Shown one piece after another: positions 16,692-25,366 of a DNA stretch of 64,000 nt; within the stretch, counting starts at the first letter, position 1; each line of letters starts with the position of its first letter. Position numbers and translations under genes: made by a program. Origin of the DNA: Pseudomonas sp. M47T1 (GTDB lineage: Bacteria; Pseudomonadota; Gammaproteobacteria; Pseudomonadales; Pseudomonadaceae); NCBI RefSeq assembly GCF_000263855.1, contig NZ_AJWX01000018.1, positions 62,001 through 126,000 of the forward strand. Direction: 5' to 3'. Under the pieces are notes generated by a model. That model did no database searches. It was given only the letters and a program-made list of their open reading frames with translations, and was not told the origin of the DNA.

Positions 16692-16756
16692 CGGAAAAGC
16701 TCAGCGGTTGGCATCACGGTATTTTGCCAAATCAGCGAGGCTTTTTCAGGGTTTCC
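16384..16756 (-). mobile_element. 5' remnant of an IS5-family element
   Basis: From the minus strand: an end GGAAACCCTGAAAAAGCCTC at 16756, followed by a transposase start at 16691. CTAA (16760-16757) lies directly outside the end and fits the YTAR target of IS5-type elements. The element is truncated at 16384, where the IS21-family element begins. Confidence 0.7.
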
Positions 16757-16887
16757 TTAGCTTAATCGTTGGCCAGCGTCCGCAATTGGCCGTTCTCTGT
16801 CGGTCGTAAGCCACCCTTTGAAATCCTTGATTCCCACACTTTTCAAAATCGGAACCTGCCCTAGCCTGGCGGCAGCGGCATACCTCA

Positions 16888-18849
16888 TCAATACCCATGC
16901 ATCTCCCTGAAATCCCGCGCCTTGTGATACTCAATCCACTCAACCAAATCATAAGGCAGATAAAGCTGCTGCCTGGCGCGGGATATCGCAATGTAGACCG
17001 CGCAGATCCGCCGGTCGAACTCATAGGCATCCTTGAACTTCTCGGTGGTGAGCAGTTCGGGCGTCAGTAGCACGCAATCGAATTCCATGCCGCCGGCGTC
17101 TTCGGCCATCATCAGCGTGCAGCTTTTGCCGGGTTGGCCCAGCAGGCGGCTCAAACGAGTCATGTCGGCGACCTTGAAACCTTTGTCCAGCGCTGCTTCC
17201 ACCCACAGGAATGACTGGTCGAACCGATTGGCATCGCGTACCTGCTGCCAGTCGGACAGTTCGCTGAAGTGAGGGTGAATGCCTTCTGCGCTCTGCCCGG
17301 CATTGTAGTAGTTGGGTTTGAACAGGGCGATGGCGGTGGTCATGAAGTGCGTGAGCTGTTCAAAGCCTTTTTTGGCGATGAAGCTGAACCCGCAGTTGGC
17401 GTCGTGGAGTTGCATCACCCACTTCATGGTGTCCCACGGGGAGGCGGTCAGCACCACGCAGCCTTCAGGGGGCACGAAGCCTTGGGGGTAATGCTCGATG
17501 CCCACATCGGCATCGCGGGCGCCTTCGAAGTAGGCTTTGCTCTTCTCCGAGTGCAGGGAGATCAAGGGGTTGACCAGGCGCTCGACGTTGGGGCCTGAGC
17601 GCACTGAATAGTTGATGTCGTTCTGCCGGACCTCGCGCTTGCGCTTGACCACCAGGCCCTTGGCCTGTTGATACTCGTCCCCCAAGGTAACCAGCACCTG
17701 ACGGCCGCGCTCGATGATCTGCAGCAGCGGGGCAGGGATGTCCTGGCTTTCGTCGATGAGGATGTGGGTGTAGCGGGCCGGCACCACGTGGCCGTCCAGG
17801 GCGGCGCGCTTGATCATCCACAGCACGTTGAATTCGAGCTGACTGCCCCAGGCCGGGTTTGTTTCCAGGTAGGTCCACACGCGGCTGGCGTATTCCAGCA
17901 GCACCCTGGCATCCACCGGGGCCAGGGCCTGCTTGAAATGCGGCAGGTGCTTGGCCGACAGGGTGTGGTCACGGGAATGGCAGTAACGCTCAAGCACGTT
18001 GAGGCACACGTCCAGCGCCGCCTGGGCGTCATGGTTGCGAAAGCCGAGGATGTTCAGTTCCTGGGCGATGGCCTGTTTGCTGGCCACCCTGGCCGTGCCG
18101 CGTGCAGGTTGATGTCCGGGGCCGTGCAGCAACAGCTGGGCAAAGGCCTCGAAGGTCGAGCCGGATTTTTTGTCCCGTTCGCTGCCCATGCGTGCGCGAA
18201 GGGTGGCCAGCTTTGCCGGGGTGCGAGCCAGCATCAATGTCTGCCCAGGCCGCAGGCATTCAATCAGTGCCCCCACCAGGTGGCTCTTGCCGATGCCGGC
18301 GTAGCCTTGCACGTGCAGGTGCTCATCCAGGTTGGCGCGGAAGGTTCGCAGCAGCTTGTCCTGGGCGGCACTTAGCCAATGCTCGCGGTGCCGGGGGGTA
18401 ACGGTGTGCTGGCTGAACGGGTTGTTGCCCTTGTGGTGACGGATCCTGAAGCCGGTGTCCCATTTGCCGTTGGGCAGCAGGTAGTCGCCTGCGGCCACCT
18501 CATCGGCCAGCAGGAAACGAAGTTTCAGGCTTTTGATGGCGTTGAGCCCGAAATACACTTTCCGGGGGTCGAACAGCCGCTGAGCTTCTGACAGCAGCCC
18601 CGCAGGTGTGGCCTGCCGGGTATCGACGGCCCAGCCGATGAGCTTGGCCAATACCCGCTCGGCCGCGTCGGGGGTAAGGTCCTTTTCCGCTGCCTGCGCC
18701 AGGTTCTGGATAACCAGAATGGCCGCAAGCTCCGGGTCGGAGAGGGTGGCGAGCGCGGTTTTGCTGTCAGCGTTCAACAGGCTTTCACAGGTTTGAGCCG
18801 TGACCGGCAAGAACAGCGGGCTGGATAAATCAAAGTGTTCCGGGTGCAT
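16888..18849 (-). CDS. Superfamily 1 (UvrD-like) helicase of an accessory operon
   Basis: A 653-residue protein with a full SF1A motif set: Walker A GYAGIGKS at residues 182-189, Walker B LIDESQD at 364-370, motif III LVTLGDEYQQ near 386, motif IV INYSVRSGPNVERLV, motif V AEDAGGMEFDCVLL and motif VI YIAISRARQQLYL near the C terminus. About 150 N-terminal residues precede the helicase core and match nothing I recognise. The core lacks the long 2B insertion of UvrD/Rep, so it is a compact variant. GAGG lies before the ATG. It is the third gene of a same-strand operon with two small unknown proteins, 35 bp after the second. The operon lies beside IS remnants and a toxin-antitoxin pair, a setting common for defence or mobile-element genes; function is inference only. 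Confidence 0.75.
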   Translation of the reverse strand: MHPEHFDLSSPLFLPVTAQTCESLLNADSKTALATLSDPELAAILVIQNLAQAAEKDLTPDAAERVLAKLIGWAVDTRQATPAGLLSEAQRLFDPRKVYFGLNAIKSLKLRFLLADEVAAGDYLLPNGKWDTGFRIRHHKGNNPFSQHTVTPRHREHWLSAAQDKLLRTFRANLDEHLHVQGYAGIGKSHLVGALIECLRPGQTLMLARTPAKLATLRARMGSERDKKSGSTFEAFAQLLLHGPGHQPARGTARVASKQAIAQELNILGFRNHDAQAALDVCLNVLERYCHSRDHTLSAKHLPHFKQALAPVDARVLLEYASRVWTYLETNPAWGSQLEFNVLWMIKRAALDGHVVPARYTHILIDESQDIPAPLLQIIERGRQVLVTLGDEYQQAKGLVVKRKREVRQNDINYSVRSGPNVERLVNPLISLHSEKSKAYFEGARDADVGIEHYPQGFVPPEGCVVLTASPWDTMKWVMQLHDANCGFSFIAKKGFEQLTHFMTTAIALFKPNYYNAGQSAEGIHPHFSELSDWQQVRDANRFDQSFLWVEAALDKGFKVADMTRLSRLLGQPGKSCTLMMAEDAGGMEFDCVLLTPELLTTEKFKDAYEFDRRICAVYIAISRARQQLYLPYDLVEWIEYHKARDFREMHGY

Positions 18850-18884
18850 ACAACCTCGCAGCCAGGGACCGACACGTTGCGGTG

Positions 18885-19247
18885 TCAGTCCCGGTCATGC
18901 TCTTCATTCATGTCGGGGGCATCGTCTTCAGGTAAATCTTGCGCCCAGGCCTGCGGTATATCCAGGATGCGCTCGTTGGTCACCCCTGCGGGGCGCAGGC
19001 TGCGAACATCGTTCACCCAGCCCAACTCCAGCAGCCTGGACTGAAGCTTCAGGGTAGGCACGCCGAGGCTGGCACTCAAGCCTGCCAGGATGCGGTTGAA
19101 GGTATCGATGTTGTAAGGCTCGTGGTCGACGTAGATCACGCCGTGCCCCCGCCATTTCACATCGAACTCCTCAAGCAGCGGGGCCAGATGTTCCGCCAGC
19201 GTATGCGCCGCCATCCACTGCCCGCCGGCTTCGGTGGCGTCATTCAT
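18885..19247 (-). CDS. Hypothetical protein, middle gene of the helicase operon
   Basis: A 120-residue soluble protein (MNDATEAGGQWMAAHTLAEH at the start) with a predicted alpha/beta body (VIYVDHEPYNIDTFNRILAGLSASLGVP) and an acidic C terminus (LPEDDAPDMNEEHDRD). No known domain is recognised. The ATG at 19247 overlaps the stop of the gene before it by 8 bp, a strong sign of coupled translation and joint function. The upstream gene's coding region supplies the ribosome site. Not a toxin-antitoxin component I recognise. Confidence 0.7.
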   Translation of the reverse strand: MNDATEAGGQWMAAHTLAEHLAPLLEEFDVKWRGHGVIYVDHEPYNIDTFNRILAGLSASLGVPTLKLQSRLLELGWVNDVRSLRPAGVTNERILDIPQAWAQDLPEDDAPDMNEEHDRD

Positions 19248-19686
19248 GATCGGTCTCGTTGATGCCCAGCTCAAAGTGATAGGCGCCCAAGGTGCCTGAC
19301 ATGCCGCCAGGGATTGTCCGGGGCTGGCCGGTGATCATTGTACCCCGCGCGTTGATCTGGCCGCGCAATTCATGGGCAGCCAGGTCGAGCAGCTTGAGAA
19401 AATCGCCGGGGGTGGCGGCGCATAGATGCAACTGCAGGTTGAATCCGTCACCTGCCGATGGGTGCGGTTGCGCACGGAGCGGTGGGGCGCTTTCATCAGG
19501 TGCGACTTCGACGGCCTCAAGCATCGAACCACTGAGGATGGCGGCATGCTCGTCATCCATGAGGTCCAGCACCCGGGCTAGCTCCAGGGTCTTTTCCGGA
19601 TGCGTCTGCATCTGGTCCTTGATCTCCAGCCGGCGGAACTGCCAGTTACGCAGTTGCTCCTGGATCCGCTCGTCGATTTCAGCCAC
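19240..19686 (-). CDS. Hypothetical protein, first gene of the helicase operon
   Basis: A 148-residue soluble acidic protein. The N-terminal third is helical (ERIQEQLRNWQFRRLEIKDQ ... LELARVLDLMDDEHAAIL). The C-terminal half looks like a beta-rich fold (FNLQLHLCAATPGDFLKLLDLAAHELRGQINARGT ... GAYHFELGI). The start is GTG at 19686 with AGAGG 8 bases upstream; there is no ATG choice. It overlaps the next gene by 8 bp. No family is recognised. Confidence 0.7.
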   Translation of the reverse strand: MAEIDERIQEQLRNWQFRRLEIKDQMQTHPEKTLELARVLDLMDDEHAAILSGSMLEAVEVAPDESAPPLRAQPHPSAGDGFNLQLHLCAATPGDFLKLLDLAAHELRGQINARGTMITGQPRTIPGGMSGTLGAYHFELGINETDHE

Positions 19687-19919
19687 TTGCGCTACCTCTT
19701 AATACCAAGGGCGAAGTATGCCACTGTCGGCCTCAACGGCCACCTCCCGCGTGCGCCGTGCCCACCATCAGCCCGGTATTGAGTAGTCGAGGCGGCTTGC
19801 CGAGTGGTACGCGCCGTGATCGTTCAGGATAGCTCCATGAGCATCTTGTCATCGCTCGACCCGTAACACTGGTGATACATTCTTCAGCCTGCGCGTTTGC
19901 GTTCTGGGAGAAGAGACCG

Positions 19920-20735
19920 ATGGACTGCATGATCTGTGATCGCCCCAGCGGCTATTACTTCAGCAAACGCTATACGGAAGCGCCGTTCGACGACTTCATG
20001 CGCGACATCGGCGATGTGGATTACTGCCGTTGCGAGCACTGTGGTTTTGTGTTTTCACAAACACATTCAAACCTTGCGCCACTGCAGTGGGAGCGCCTGA
20101 ACGAGCAGTTTCACCATTACAACGAAGACCCTGCCAGCCCCATTAACCAGCCGCCCTACGCCGAGCAGGCAATGATGCTGGCGCTGCTGCGCGGGCACGG
20201 GCTGATCGCCGCCGAGGGCATGCTCGACTATGCCGCCGGCTACGGCAGCCTGAGCCGGTTGATGGCCCGTTACTTCCAGGTGCCGTTGCCCATCTATGAC
20301 CCCTACGTGCAGGCGCCCGACCTGGATTGCTACGTTACCCAGCCGCTGCCGGGCAGCTACAGGACCGTGATCAACTCGGCCATGTTCGAGCACGTGCTGA
20401 CCCGCGCCGACCTTGATCGCGTGCATGAACTGGTGGCCCCCGATGGCTGCCTGATTTTGCACACCGTGGTGTGTGAGAACGTGCCCAAGGACAGCGAATG
20501 GTTCTACCTGCGCCCACCGGTCCATGTGGCGTTCCACACCAACAAGAGCATGAACATCCTGATGCAGCAGTGGGGGTATCGCTCGTCGATCTACTGCCCG
20601 CCAAGCAAGTGTTGGGTATTGCTGCGCCAGCCCTGGGCCGAGGTGGAGGCGAAAGTGGCGGCGGTCAATCGTGAACTGCAAAGCACCTGGTTGGTGGGCA
20701 AGGATGGGTTCATGGATTATTGGAAGGGGTTCTGA
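19920..20735 (+). CDS. Class I SAM-dependent methyltransferase with N-terminal zinc-binding motif
   Basis: A 271-residue protein starting MDCMICDRPSGYYFSKRY. The N terminus has paired cysteines (CMIC ... CRCEHCGF) like the zinc-binding domain of C-methyltransferases of sugar biosynthesis. The SAM motif I is MLDYAAGYGSLSRLM near residue 102, and the later MFEHVLTRADL and LVAPDGCLILHT match post-I motifs. The ATG at 19920 has GGGAG upstream; an earlier in-frame ATG lacks a site. The substrate is unknown. It stands alone, converging on the EamA gene, in the accessory segment. Confidence 0.75.
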   Translation: MDCMICDRPSGYYFSKRYTEAPFDDFMRDIGDVDYCRCEHCGFVFSQTHSNLAPLQWERLNEQFHHYNEDPASPINQPPYAEQAMMLALLRGHGLIAAEGMLDYAAGYGSLSRLMARYFQVPLPIYDPYVQAPDLDCYVTQPLPGSYRTVINSAMFEHVLTRADLDRVHELVAPDGCLILHTVVCENVPKDSEWFYLRPPVHVAFHTNKSMNILMQQWGYRSSIYCPPSKCWVLLRQPWAEVEAKVAAVNRELQSTWLVGKDGFMDYWKGF

Positions 20736-20746
20736 GTTGCACTTGA

Positions 20747-20776
20747 CATAGCCGCAGCCTTCGGCAGCGGCTACAT
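20747..20776. terminator. Hairpin between converging genes
   Basis: ATAGCCGCAGCCTTCGGCAG followed by CGGCTACATG forms an imperfect hairpin between the methyltransferase and EamA genes. There is no clear T-run, so it may be a REP-like repeat that also helps end transcription. Confidence 0.4.
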
Positions 20777-20786
20777 GGGCGCTTAT

Positions 20787-21680
20787 TTACCGCGCAAACC
20801 GCCGTGCCCCCGCCACGCAGCCAATCACCCCCATCGTCACGCCCAGCATCCCCCAACTCACCTGCTCACCCAGCAGCGTGGCCGCCAGGGCCAGGCCGAA
20901 GAACGGTTGCAACAACTGCAACTGACCTACCGCGGCTATGCCGCCCTGGGCCAGCCCGCGGTACCAGAACACGAAGCCGATGAACATGCTGAACAGCGCC
21001 ACGTAGCCCAGGCTCAGCCAGCCCGCCGGGTGCACGTTGGCGAAGCTCGGCGGCATCAACACGGCCGTGGCCACGGCCATGAAGGGCAGGGCCAGCACCA
21101 GTGCCCAGGAAATCACCTGCCAGCCGCCCAAGCTGCGGGACAGCCGGGCGCCTTCGGCATAACCCAGGCCGCAGACGATGATCGCGCACAACATCAGCAG
21201 GTCGCCCAGCGGCGACGTCGACAGGCCCTGGGCCACCGCATAGCCCACCACCATCAGGCTGCCCAGCAGGGAGAACAGCCAGAACGTCGGCCGCGGCCGC
21301 TCGCCGCCGCGCAGCACGCCGAATAGCGCGGTGGCCAGGGGCAGCAGGCCGAGAAAGACAATGGAGTGGGCCGAGGTGATGCGCTGCAAGGCCAGGGCAG
21401 TGAGCAGGGGGAAGCCCACCACCACGCCCAGGCTGACGATGACCAAGGGCAACAGCTGCGTGCGGGCCGGGCGCTTTTGCCTTAACAGCAGCACGCAGCA
21501 CAGCGCCAGCAGGGCGGCCAGGCTGGCGCGCGCCACGGTGAGGAACAGCGGGCTGAAGTCCATCACGGCCAGGCGCGTGGCCGGCAGCGAGCCGCTGAAA
21601 ATGAGCACGCCGATAAAGCCGTTGAGCCAGCCGCTGCTGGTCTTTGCCACTGACGGTGTGGGTAGTGCGATACGTTCCAT
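20787..21680 (-). CDS. EamA-family (DMT) membrane transporter
   Basis: A 297-residue drug/metabolite transporter with ten hydrophobic segments in two five-helix EamA repeats; for example GFIGVLIFSGSLPATRLAV at the start, and the conserved second-repeat end YVALFSMFIGFVFWYRGL and GVIGCVAGARRF. Such proteins usually export amino acids or other small metabolites. The ATG at 21680 has AAGGA at good spacing, so the long open upstream frame is not coding. It is divergent from a MocR regulator 72 bp away, with a palindrome between them, so it is the likely target. Confidence 0.88.
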   Translation of the reverse strand: MERIALPTPSVAKTSSGWLNGFIGVLIFSGSLPATRLAVMDFSPLFLTVARASLAALLALCCVLLLRQKRPARTQLLPLVIVSLGVVVGFPLLTALALQRITSAHSIVFLGLLPLATALFGVLRGGERPRPTFWLFSLLGSLMVVGYAVAQGLSTSPLGDLLMLCAIIVCGLGYAEGARLSRSLGGWQVISWALVLALPFMAVATAVLMPPSFANVHPAGWLSLGYVALFSMFIGFVFWYRGLAQGGIAAVGQLQLLQPFFGLALAATLLGEQVSWGMLGVTMGVIGCVAGARRFAR

Positions 21681-21723
21681 GTACGGTCCTTGAGCGTTGG
21701 GTTGCATGATCGGGATCCTAGGG

Positions 21724-21754
21724 ATGACAATCAGCACAATCAAATGATTGTCAT
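21724..21754. promoter_or_regulatory. Inverted repeat operator between the EamA and MocR genes
   Basis: A perfect 10 bp inverted repeat ATGACAATCA (21724-21733) and TGATTGTCAT (21745-21754), separated by 11 bp. The left half also forms a direct repeat ACAATCAGCACAATC. The right arm runs into the MocR ATG at 21753. This is a probable autoregulatory MocR site. Confidence 0.6.
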
Positions 21755-23099
21755 GGATACACTGGCCATGCCTCGCTCTCGCTACAAGCAATTGGTAGAC
21801 GCCTTTGCCGCCGACATTCGCAGCCAGCGCCTGCTGCCCGGCACCCGCCTGCCTACCCATCGCGAGTTGGCCCGGCGCGAAGGCCTGGCGCTGGTCACGG
21901 CAAGCCGGGTGTATGCGGCGCTGGCGAACATGGGCCTGGTCAGTGGCGAGACCGGGCGGGGCACCTTCGTGCGTGAAACCCAGTTGCCGCCGGGCCACGG
22001 CGTGGACCAGCCGGAGGTGGCCAGCGGCATGCTGGACCTGAACTTCAACTACCCGTCGCTGCCCGGCCAGGCCGAATTGCTGCGCGTGGCGCTGCGCAAC
22101 CTGGCCGCCACGGGCGACCTGGAAGCCTTGTTGCGCTACCAGCCCCATGCCGGGCGCCCGGTGGAGCGCGCAGCGGTGGCCAGCCATGTGCAGGCCCTGG
22201 GCCTGGACGTCAGTGGCGATCAGGTGCTGATGGTCACGGGCGCCCAGCACGGGTTGGCGGTGGCGGTGATGGGGCTGTTGCAGCCGGGCGATGTGGTGGC
22301 GGTCGATGCGTTGACCTACCCGGGGTTCAAGGTGGTTGCCGATAGCCATCGTATCGAGCTGGCGCCGATTGCCGCGCAAGGGCAGGGGCCCAACCTCGAT
22401 GCGTTGGAGGCACTGTGCCGACAGCGTCGGGTCAAGGCGGTCTACAGCATGCCGACCCTGCATAACCCACTGGGCTGGGTGATGGAGGCGGGCCCGCGTC
22501 AGCGCCTGGCTGACATTGCCCGTCGGCATGATCTGATCCTGATCGAGGATGCGGCCTACGCGTTTCTGGTCGACGACGCACCGCCGCCCCTGGCGACCTT
22601 TGCACCGGAGCGCACCGTTTACGTCTCCGGGTTTTCAAAAAGTGTTGCCACGGGGTTGCGGGTCGGCTTTGTACTGGCGCCACTGCCTTGGGTAGGGGCT
22701 ATGGAACGCATGATCCGCGCCACGAATTGGAACACCCCGGGGGTGATGACCGCCATCACCTGCCAATGGCTCAAGGACGGTACGGTGGCGCGCTGCGAGG
22801 CCGACAAGCGCCTTGACGCCCAGGCACGCCAGGCATTGGCCAGTGAGGTGCTCAAGGGCATGCCGATGGTGCGCCATGCGTCCTCCTATTTTGTCTGGCT
22901 GCCGTTGCCCGAGGACATGCGCGCCGACCAGGTGGCCATGGCCCTGATGCGTGAGCAGGTCAGTGTGTCGACCGCCGAGCCGTTCGCCACCTCGGCCGCC
23001 GTGCCCCACGCCATCCGCCTGGCGTTGGGCTCGGTGGACAGGGTGCGGTTGCGCGAGGCTCTGGAACGGGTGCGGCGGGTCATTGGGGCTTACGTGTAG
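21753..23099 (+). CDS. MocR-type regulator (GntR DNA-binding domain fused to aminotransferase-like domain)
   Basis: A 448-residue PLP-dependent MocR/PdxR-type transcription factor. The N-terminal winged helix-turn-helix reads YKQLVDAFAADIRSQRLLPG then LPTHRELARREGLALVTASR. The C-terminal fold-type I aminotransferase domain has HNPLGWVM, LIEDAAYAFLVDD and the PLP lysine in VSGFSKSVATGLRVGF. The start at 21753 begins MDTLAMPRSRYKQL; ATG at 21768 is an alternative. It lies divergent to the EamA exporter, the usual arrangement for a MocR protein controlling one transporter. Confidence 0.88.
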   Translation: MDTLAMPRSRYKQLVDAFAADIRSQRLLPGTRLPTHRELARREGLALVTASRVYAALANMGLVSGETGRGTFVRETQLPPGHGVDQPEVASGMLDLNFNYPSLPGQAELLRVALRNLAATGDLEALLRYQPHAGRPVERAAVASHVQALGLDVSGDQVLMVTGAQHGLAVAVMGLLQPGDVVAVDALTYPGFKVVADSHRIELAPIAAQGQGPNLDALEALCRQRRVKAVYSMPTLHNPLGWVMEAGPRQRLADIARRHDLILIEDAAYAFLVDDAPPPLATFAPERTVYVSGFSKSVATGLRVGFVLAPLPWVGAMERMIRATNWNTPGVMTAITCQWLKDGTVARCEADKRLDAQARQALASEVLKGMPMVRHASSYFVWLPLPEDMRADQVAMALMREQVSVSTAEPFATSAAVPHAIRLALGSVDRVRLREALERVRRVIGAYV

Positions 23100-23215
23100 G
23101 ACGCGTACTTCAGGTCTTTAGGAATTTTCACCCCAATCCTTGGGATCGGTCTCGCTTCTTTGCCTGGGCGCGCTGTTTAGAGTGGTGGCTTTGGAATGCC
23201 ACGCGAGCCCCACCC

Positions 23216-24388
23216 ATGACCTCATACCCAGGCCTGCACATCGAATACCTGGAGGCCGACCCCAGGCTACAAGCTCTCTGCCTGCGCTATTGGCGGGTGG
23301 ACGGCGCCACCGGCCGGTTTGCCGAAACCGTGGCCAGAATCTACCGTGAAGAAAACCTCAGCCAGAGCGAATTCACCGCGCTGGTGCGGCGGCACTCGCG
23401 GGCCTGGTCGACCGTGATGAAGTGTTCGCGCTGCGCCGAACCGTTGCTGTTCGGCACGCGTACCGATTTCATCTCCCGACGCGAGGACCGGCCGTTCCGC
23501 TGCCAGGCGTGCGCGGCCACTGAACAGCAGCAGGTCGACATCGCCAAGCGCCTGCGCATCGTTCAGTCCTTCGAGCAGGCCATGGCCGAGGGCAGGCCCC
23601 TGTCGGCGCTGCGGCCGCGGCACTGCCTTTACTTGCTGGCGCTGCTCAAGTACGCCGGCAGCGAAGACCTGAGCCACATCCGGCCGTATTGCCAGGTGCG
23701 CCATGAGCGTCTCACGCCACTGCGCGAGGTGGACCGCGACCTGATCAACGAACTGTGGCGTGCCGGGGTGATTGCCGTTGACCCGGCGTCAGACGCAGCC
23801 GCCATCGAACTGGACCGCGAGCAGAACGCCCGGGTGCATTTCAACGAGGTGCGCTGGCATCCGGTAGTGCAGGGCCTGGGCGGCGTGGCCCTGCATGAGC
23901 GCCTGGAGGCGCATGTGGCGCAGCCGGCGTTCCTGCGCCGGTGCCTGGATGAGGTGCGCGAGTGTTGCGAGCAGTTGGCCCTGCAGGAATGCCTGGCCTT
24001 CCTGGAGATGGCGCTGGCCGAGTACCGCCTGGGTTACCGGGCAGGTGACAAGACATGCGCGATGATCAAGGCTGCGTTGCAGGTGTTTTCGGTGGCCCAG
24101 GTGTGCAATGTGCTGTACCGGGCTGCGCGGGATGCGGCGGCGTTCTATCAGCGCGGTGGCGTCAGTCGCGATCATGCGGCAAAGACGGTGGTAGGCAGTT
24201 TCGAGCGGCTGATGGAAAAGACCCTGGCCAACGAATGGGTGGTGGCGCCATTTCGACGCAACTTCAACCTCCAGCAGTCGGTGCTCAGCCGGTTGATCTA
24301 CAACCGCGTGCTGGGCACCGACGACGGTGGTTTCACCGAGCGCAATGACGTGCTGCTGGGGCGCTTGGTGGCTGCGCCGTCACAATGA
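23216..24388 (+). CDS. Unknown protein with CxxC pairs near the N terminus
   Basis: A 390-residue cytoplasmic protein I do not recognise. It has two CxxC pairs (MKCSRCAEPL near residue 70 and FRCQACAATE near 95) that could form one zinc site, followed by a largely helical body rich in Arg, Leu and Ala. The C-terminal part has EKTLANEWVVAPFRRNFNLQ and SRLIYNRVLG. No membrane segment or signal peptide is seen. The ribosome site is weak. Codon use and GC match a real Pseudomonas gene. It converges on the DUF2167 gene with no gap: its stop ends at 24388 and the other stop starts at 24389. Confidence 0.65.
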   Translation: MTSYPGLHIEYLEADPRLQALCLRYWRVDGATGRFAETVARIYREENLSQSEFTALVRRHSRAWSTVMKCSRCAEPLLFGTRTDFISRREDRPFRCQACAATEQQQVDIAKRLRIVQSFEQAMAEGRPLSALRPRHCLYLLALLKYAGSEDLSHIRPYCQVRHERLTPLREVDRDLINELWRAGVIAVDPASDAAAIELDREQNARVHFNEVRWHPVVQGLGGVALHERLEAHVAQPAFLRRCLDEVRECCEQLALQECLAFLEMALAEYRLGYRAGDKTCAMIKAALQVFSVAQVCNVLYRAARDAAAFYQRGGVSRDHAAKTVVGSFERLMEKTLANEWVVAPFRRNFNLQQSVLSRLIYNRVLGTDDGGFTERNDVLLGRLVAAPSQ

Positions 24389-25285
24389 TCAGCGCGTGCG
24401 GCTGAACAGCTTGCGCAGGAAGGCGCCAATGGCGAGCACGCCAATTACCACGAACTTCTTCAACGCCAGCAGCATCACGCCCAGCTTGGCGAACAGGCCG
24501 GCCTTGCTGGCTACGCCGCCTGCCACCAAAGCCGCCAGGCCGTAGGAGGCCAGCTTGTCGGTGGCCGGGCTGTAGTCGGCGTAGCGGTTGCCATCGGTGA
24601 AGTCGGCAAAGCCCATCACTTGCGGCAGTTCGCGTTTGATGGTTGGCAGGTCGCTCATGGCGGCCACGGCATTCAGCTCCAGCACGCCTTTGCGGCCCAG
24701 CACGCGGATGCTGTAGTTGAGGCTGTTGACGTCGGCGTGGTCGGCCTTGAGTTCCTTGGCCCAATAAATCTTGTGGCTCTGGCCGTCATAGTGTGGCGGC
24801 TCGGCCCACCCCACCAGGCTGATGCCGTCATAACCTTGTTCGCGGCGGGCCTTGTTGTCCTCTTCGTCGTCGGCCTGCATGTCCTTGAGGACTTGGCCGT
24901 AGTCGATCTTGGCCGCGTCGTCATCGCTAATGTGCCCGTCTTCCTTGTAGCTGACGATCACGCCCCAGCCTTTTTCCGACAGCGGGTTGGTGGCCGTGGG
25001 CACGATCATGCCCAGGGTCTTGATGCCGGGCGGGTTGCCCCAGCCGATATTCAACACGCGCTCGGTGTCATCGGGCGACAGGTAGTAGAAGTCGTTGTTG
25101 AGCTTCAGGGTGGCGATGTCGCCGGGCAATTGAACAGTGCCGTGCTGCGGCTTGAGGGACGCCAGCAGTTGTTCGGCGGTCATCTTTGGCTGGGTGTGCG
25201 CGGGGGGCGGTGGGGTGTCGGCGCAAGCAGGCAAATGAACGGCGCACAGCAGTGCTGCGGCCAGGAGGGGGCGCAGGTATTTCAT
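24389..25285 (-). CDS. DUF2167 domain membrane protein
   Basis: A 298-residue protein with a signal peptide (MKYLRPLLAAALLCAVHLPA, cut near residue 22), a periplasmic DUF2167-type body (ATLKLNNDFYYLSPDDTERVLN; GWGVIVSYKEDGHISDDDA; LNYSIRVLGRKGVLELNAVA) and one or two hydrophobic C-terminal segments (LGVMLLALKKFVVIGVLAIG) followed by a basic tail. Members of this family are membrane-anchored proteins of unknown role. AAGGGA precedes the ATG. Confidence 0.8.
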   Translation of the reverse strand: MKYLRPLLAAALLCAVHLPACADTPPPPAHTQPKMTAEQLLASLKPQHGTVQLPGDIATLKLNNDFYYLSPDDTERVLNIGWGNPPGIKTLGMIVPTATNPLSEKGWGVIVSYKEDGHISDDDAAKIDYGQVLKDMQADDEEDNKARREQGYDGISLVGWAEPPHYDGQSHKIYWAKELKADHADVNSLNYSIRVLGRKGVLELNAVAAMSDLPTIKRELPQVMGFADFTDGNRYADYSPATDKLASYGLAALVAGGVASKAGLFAKLGVMLLALKKFVVIGVLAIGAFLRKLFSRTR

Positions 25286-25366
25286 CGTATTCCCTTACAT
25301 TTTGAATCAATTTGGTCGGGCAGGATACAGAGGCTGCCGATATGCCACCAGTGCCGACACCCACAT

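Noticed and set aside
20787..22529. Long minus-strand frame extending the EamA gene by ~280 codons
   Set aside because: The extension lies opposite the MocR gene; the ATG at 21680 has a good ribosome site and begins the normal transporter N terminus.
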